Assembly: GCA_963808725.1 (NCBI GenBank)
Contig: CAWEGO010000002.1
Coordinates: 558,001 to 622,000 of the forward strand
From: JAHFUA01 sp963808725
GTDB taxonomy: Bacteria > Acidobacteriota > Terriglobia > Terriglobales > Acidobacteriaceae
Length of the DNA: 64,000 nucleotides
Reading direction: 5' to 3'
Every line of letters begins with the position of its first letter. Within the stretch, counting starts at the first letter, position 1. The notes beneath the pieces are model-generated. The model did no database searches and had not been told where the DNA came from. It saw only the letters and a list, made by a program, of their open reading frames with translations. Positions 60,730 to 64,000 of the stretch are shown here, piece by piece. The position numbers were made by a program, and so were the translations under genes.

Positions 60730-62154
60730 GTGTTTGCCAAGATCCAACGCGTGCATTTTGTCGGCATCGGCGGCATCGGCATGAGCGGCATCGCCGAGGT
60801 GTTGTTGAACCTTGGCTACAAGATCTCCGGCTCGGACTTGAAGCCATCTTTCGTGACCGATCGACTGGCCACGCTGGGCGCAATCATCTGTGAAGGCCAT
60901 CGCGCCGAGAACGTCGCGGGCGCGGAGGTCGTGGTCACCAGTTCGGCCGTAACGCGGGACAATTCGGAAGTAGCGGAAGCGCGACGCCGCCACATCCCCG
61001 TGATCCAGCGCGCCGAGATGCTAGCCGAGCTGATGCGGCTGAAATACGGCATCGCCGTTGCCGGCATGCACGGCAAAACTACGACCACCTCGATGATCGC
61101 CGCCGTGCTCGCTGCCGGCGGGCTCGATCCGACCGTGGTGGTGGGCGGCCGTGTGGACGCCATGGGCTCCAATGCGCGCCTCGGCAAGTCGCACTACCTG
61201 GTCGCCGAAGCCGATGAAAGCGACCGCTCGTTCCTCAAGCTCTCGCCCATCCTGGCGGTGGTGACCAATATCGACCGCGAGCACATGGACTGCTATCGCG
61301 ACATGGCCGACGTCGAACATGCTTTCGTCGAGTTTATGGATCGCGTCCCGTTTTACGGCTTGACCGTCGCGTGCAACGACGATGACCGTCTGCGCGCGCT
61401 TCTGCCGCAGTTACGACGGCGCGTAATGACCTACGGCTCGCGTCCGGACTCCGATTTCCGCGTATCGGACTCGGAGACGCCTCGCATGGACGGCCAAGAG
61501 CAGCCCATGGGCCGATTCCGCGTGAACTATCGTGAGCAGCCGCTGGGAGAGTTTCATCTCCACGTGCCGGGGCGGCACAATATCCTGAATGCTACCGCGG
61601 CCATCGCGGTGGGCGTGGGCCTGGATGTCGCTCCGGAGGCCATCCGCCGCGGCCTCGGGGAGTTTCGCGGCGTGGACCGCCGCTTCCAGTTGCGCGGCCG
61701 CGCGGGTGAGATCAGCGTGATCGATGACTACGGCCATCATCCCACCGAGATCCGCGCCACGCTGGCTGCTGCCCGCCAGTGCGGCTACAAGCGCATCCAC
61801 GTGGTCTTCCAGCCTCATCGCTACACCCGGACCCAGGACCTGGCCGACCAGTTTGCCACCGCTTTCGGCGATGCCGACTCGCTGTTCGTGCTCGATATCT
61901 ACGCTGCCAGCGAGCCGCCCCTCGAAGGCGTCACCGGCGAGCGCCTGGCGCAGCATATTGCCAGTCTGGGCAAGAGGCCTGCGATCCACGCAGCTTCCTT
62001 CGACCAGGCCATCGAGATGGTGACCGCCGCCGCGCGGCCGGGCGACATGATCCTGACGATGGGCGCCGGCAGCGTGTCGCAGCTCGGGCCGCAAATTTTG
62101 GAGCGTCTGGAGGCGCGGCAGGCGCAGGCAATCAGCGCCACGGAGAGCCGTTAG
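60730..62154 (+). CDS. murC: UDP-MurNAc L-alanine ligase
   Basis: MurC adds the first stem residue. The 474-residue protein has VHFVGIGGIGMSGIAEVLLN, the P-loop AGMHGKTTTTSMIAAVLAAG (about 111), VAEADESDRSFLKLSP and DDYGHHPTEIRATLAAARQC. The GTG start at 60730 is used (VFAKIQRVHFVG). It is the last cell wall gene here; murB, ddl and ftsQAZ do not follow. Confidence 0.97.
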   Translation: MFAKIQRVHFVGIGGIGMSGIAEVLLNLGYKISGSDLKPSFVTDRLATLGAIICEGHRAENVAGAEVVVTSSAVTRDNSEVAEARRRHIPVIQRAEMLAELMRLKYGIAVAGMHGKTTTTSMIAAVLAAGGLDPTVVVGGRVDAMGSNARLGKSHYLVAEADESDRSFLKLSPILAVVTNIDREHMDCYRDMADVEHAFVEFMDRVPFYGLTVACNDDDRLRALLPQLRRRVMTYGSRPDSDFRVSDSETPRMDGQEQPMGRFRVNYREQPLGEFHLHVPGRHNILNATAAIAVGVGLDVAPEAIRRGLGEFRGVDRRFQLRGRAGEISVIDDYGHHPTEIRATLAAARQCGYKRIHVVFQPHRYTRTQDLADQFATAFGDADSLFVLDIYAASEPPLEGVTGERLAQHIASLGKRPAIHAASFDQAIEMVTAAARPGDMILTMGAGSVSQLGPQILERLEARQAQAISATESR

Positions 62155-62237
62155 CAGTCTTATAATATCGATGCGCACTCCCCCAAAACCTTCACGCGAG
62201 AGAGGTGTTAAAGTTCGCAGAGTGCTTTCGGTCACGC

Positions 62238-64000
62238 GTGTCTCCTGATACCAAAAAACGAGAGCCCGCCGAGGGTCGGCACCGCCGCACCCTGATCCTG
62301 ATTCTGGGTATCGCCATCTTCCTGCTGTTCGCGCTGGTCTTCTCGCAGCAGGCGTTCAACCTGGCGCTGCGTCCCAACACCTCGGAGCAGGTGCAGATCT
62401 TCGTCGCCCTGTCGGGGCTGATCGGCCTGCTGCTGATCGCGCTGACCTTCGTGTTGTTGCGCAATCTGGTGAAGCTCTTCACCGAGCGGCGCACCGGCAA
62501 GCTGGGATCGAAGTTCCGCACCCGCATGGTGGTGGGCGCACTGGCCTTGTCGCTCACGCCCGTGATTTTCCTCTTTCTGTTCGCCTTCGGGCTGATGAAC
62601 CGTTCCATCGACAAGTGGTTCTCGCGCCCGGTGGAGGAGTTGCGGGAAGATTCCGGAGAGATCGCGGGCCAGCTTTCGGCCTACGCTGCTGGAAACGCCC
62701 GCGCTGAAGCGGCCTCGATCGCGGCCATGCCGGAGACGCAGCGCGCCTTCACCATGGGAAACTTCTCCAGCGTCATCTCCGAGTTCCGCCGCCGCGAAGG
62801 CACCTTGCAGGGCGGGTTCGCGCTGGCGCTGGTGGATGATGCGGCCGTGGCCAGCTTCCACGCGCCCGACGCCTGGGTCTTCCTGCGTCCGCAACTGCCG
62901 TCGCCGGCGCAGTTGGACCCGGCAAACCCGCAGTCGCTGACGCTCGCCGGGCGGGAGTACATGCTGGGCAGCGCGCGCCTCGGCGACCACGGCAGCATCG
63001 TCGTGGCCATGCCCCTGCCGCCGCAGTTCTCCGCCACCCTGCGCCAGATGGAAGCCCACCAGCGCATGTACTTCGAGCTGGCCCGGCAGCGCAAGGCGCT
63101 GCGCTTCTACTACATGGGCCTGCTGCTGCTGTTGACGGTGCTGGTGCTGTTTGCCGCCACCTGGTCGGCGCTGTTTCTCTCCAAGCAGGTCACCCGTCCG
63201 GTGGCGGCGCTGGCCGAGGCCATGCAGGAAGTCTCCCGCGGCCGGCTGGACTACCGGCTGGAGGTGGTGGCGCGCGACGAACTGGGCCAACTGGTGGCTT
63301 CCTTCAACCGCATGGCAACGGAGTTGGAAGCCAGCCGCCGCCAGCTCGAAGCCTCCAGCCGCGAAGTAGCCGACGCCAACGTGGCCCTGGAACAACGGCG
63401 CCGGCACATGGAGACCATCCTGGAAAGCATTCCCACCGGCGTGCTTTCGCTCGATGCCAACCGCCGCGCCACCCACAGCAACGACGCTTTCTCCCGCATC
63501 TTCGGCCGCACCGACGAGCATCATCCGCCCAGCCCCGGCGCCTCCTTGCGCGATATTCTCCATGCCGACGTGGTGGCCGACCTGCTTCATCTGTTGCGCA
63601 AGGCCGATCGCATGGGCGCCACCACCAGCCAGATGGAGGCCACGGTGAACCATACCGTGCTCACGCTGGCGGTGACCGCCGCTTCGCTCCACCACCGCGG
63701 GGAACGCCAGGGGTACGTGGTGGTGTTCGAGGATCTCTCCGATCTGTTGCACGCGCAGAAGCAGGCGGCGTGGCGCGAGGTCGCCCGGCGGGTGGCGCAC
63801 GAGATCAAGAACCCGCTCACCCCCATCGCGCTCTCCGCCGAGCGCATCCGCCGGCACCTGGAGCGGGGCGAACAGCCCGATGCGGATTCGCTGGCGGTGA
63901 TCGCGAGCTGCGCCCAGACCATCGCTGGCGCGGTGGAGACGGTGCGCGCCCTGGTGGATGAGTTTTCCACCCTGGCCCGCTTCCCGGCTTCGCGGCCCCA
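62238..64000 (+). CDS. NtrY-like sensor histidine kinase (cut by right edge)
   Basis: The open frame runs to the window end, so it is partial. N-terminal TM helices (LILILGIAIFLLFALVFSQ, IFVALSGLIGLLLIALTFVL, MVVGALALSLTPVIFLFLFA), a periplasmic part, and a later TM helix precede a HAMP domain (ALAEAMQEVSRGRLDYRLEV). A PAS-like domain (METILESIPTGVLSLDANRR) and a His-box (EVARRVAHEIKNPLTPIALS) follow. The order matches NtrY, sensor of the NtrYX pair. The ATPase domain and any NtrX gene lie outside. A GTG 33 bp upstream (62205) is an alternative start. Confidence 0.85.
   Translation, partial: MSPDTKKREPAEGRHRRTLILILGIAIFLLFALVFSQQAFNLALRPNTSEQVQIFVALSGLIGLLLIALTFVLLRNLVKLFTERRTGKLGSKFRTRMVVGALALSLTPVIFLFLFAFGLMNRSIDKWFSRPVEELREDSGEIAGQLSAYAAGNARAEAASIAAMPETQRAFTMGNFSSVISEFRRREGTLQGGFALALVDDAAVASFHAPDAWVFLRPQLPSPAQLDPANPQSLTLAGREYMLGSARLGDHGSIVVAMPLPPQFSATLRQMEAHQRMYFELARQRKALRFYYMGLLLLLTVLVLFAATWSALFLSKQVTRPVAALAEAMQEVSRGRLDYRLEVVARDELGQLVASFNRMATELEASRRQLEASSREVADANVALEQRRRHMETILESIPTGVLSLDANRRATHSNDAFSRIFGRTDEHHPPSPGASLRDILHADVVADLLHLLRKADRMGATTSQMEATVNHTVLTLAVTAASLHHRGERQGYVVVFEDLSDLLHAQKQAAWREVARRVAHEIKNPLTPIALSAERIRRHLERGEQPDADSLAVIASCAQTIAGAVETVRALVDEFSTLARFPASRP

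Overview
The window is GC-rich, densely coded DNA from a Gram-negative bacterium. It most resembles an Acidobacteriota genome (Terriglobia/Koribacter-like). This placement is inferred from family content: two eukaryotic-type Ser/Thr kinases fused to TPR sensor regions, a DUF2911 lipoprotein, PilZ and FecR proteins, an outer-membrane barrel with a carboxypeptidase-regulatory N-domain, split glycine decarboxylase, a meso-diaminopimelate-type MurE, frequent TTG/GTG starts and many short intergenic repeats. No rRNA or tRNA gene was recognised, so the placement rests on proteins alone.

Layout. 1-8.8 kb: the end of a TPR signalling gene, a GAF-like protein, a HEPN/DUF4145-like gene, a patatin phospholipase, a Nudix hydrolase, a FadN/FadB-type beta-oxidation gene, an acetyltransferase relic, a toxin-antitoxin pair and small zinc-ribbon and membrane genes. 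Six apparent single-base frameshifts lie in three genes here. 8.8-13.4 kb: the complete glycine cleavage operon gcvT-gcvH-gcvPA-gcvPB. 13.4-25.3 kb: small secreted, regulatory and membrane genes, a degraded REP-associated transposase with REP-like repeats, an XRE regulator with a LexA-like C-terminal region and two palindromic sites upstream, an outer-membrane protein, and a MacA-type adaptor with a MacB-type ATPase. 25.4-28 kb and 40-43 kb: the two Ser/Thr kinases, which share a nearly identical promoter. 28-36.8 kb: sulfur assimilation, with sulfite reductase, two siroheme-synthesis genes, a small membrane protein, a YeiH-type exporter, then (after a response regulator) ilvA, cysK and cysE. 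37-40 kb: a transpeptidase and a receiver/PilZ/RDD fusion. 43-62 kb: the division and cell wall cluster, with ftsQ-ftsA-ftsZ on the minus strand and mraZ-rsmH-(small ORF)-ftsL-ftsI-murE-murF-mraY-murD-ftsW-murG-murC on the plus strand. 62.2 kb to the right edge: an NtrY-like sensor kinase cut by the window end.

The strongest discovery candidate is upstream of sulfite reductase. A 34-codon leader ORF contains a CCCACCCC cysteine run and is followed 19 nt later by a 13-bp terminator hairpin with a T-rich tail, placed before the reductase start. A segment just after the Cys codons can pair with the left arm of the terminator. This is the architecture expected of cysteine-responsive ribosome-stalling attenuation of siroheme and sulfite-reduction genes.

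Other points of note are the shared kinase promoter, the S24-like regulator lacking a recognisable Ser-Lys dyad, a 54-codon gene with a perfect ribosome binding site inside the division cluster, repeat elements with GTCATYCTT...AAGRATGAC ends between wall genes, and the inverted ftsQAZ arrangement. The seven probable single-base frameshifts (six in 1-7.4 kb, one in sulfite reductase) look more like sequencing or assembly errors than decay, because the reading continues intact in the next frame each time.
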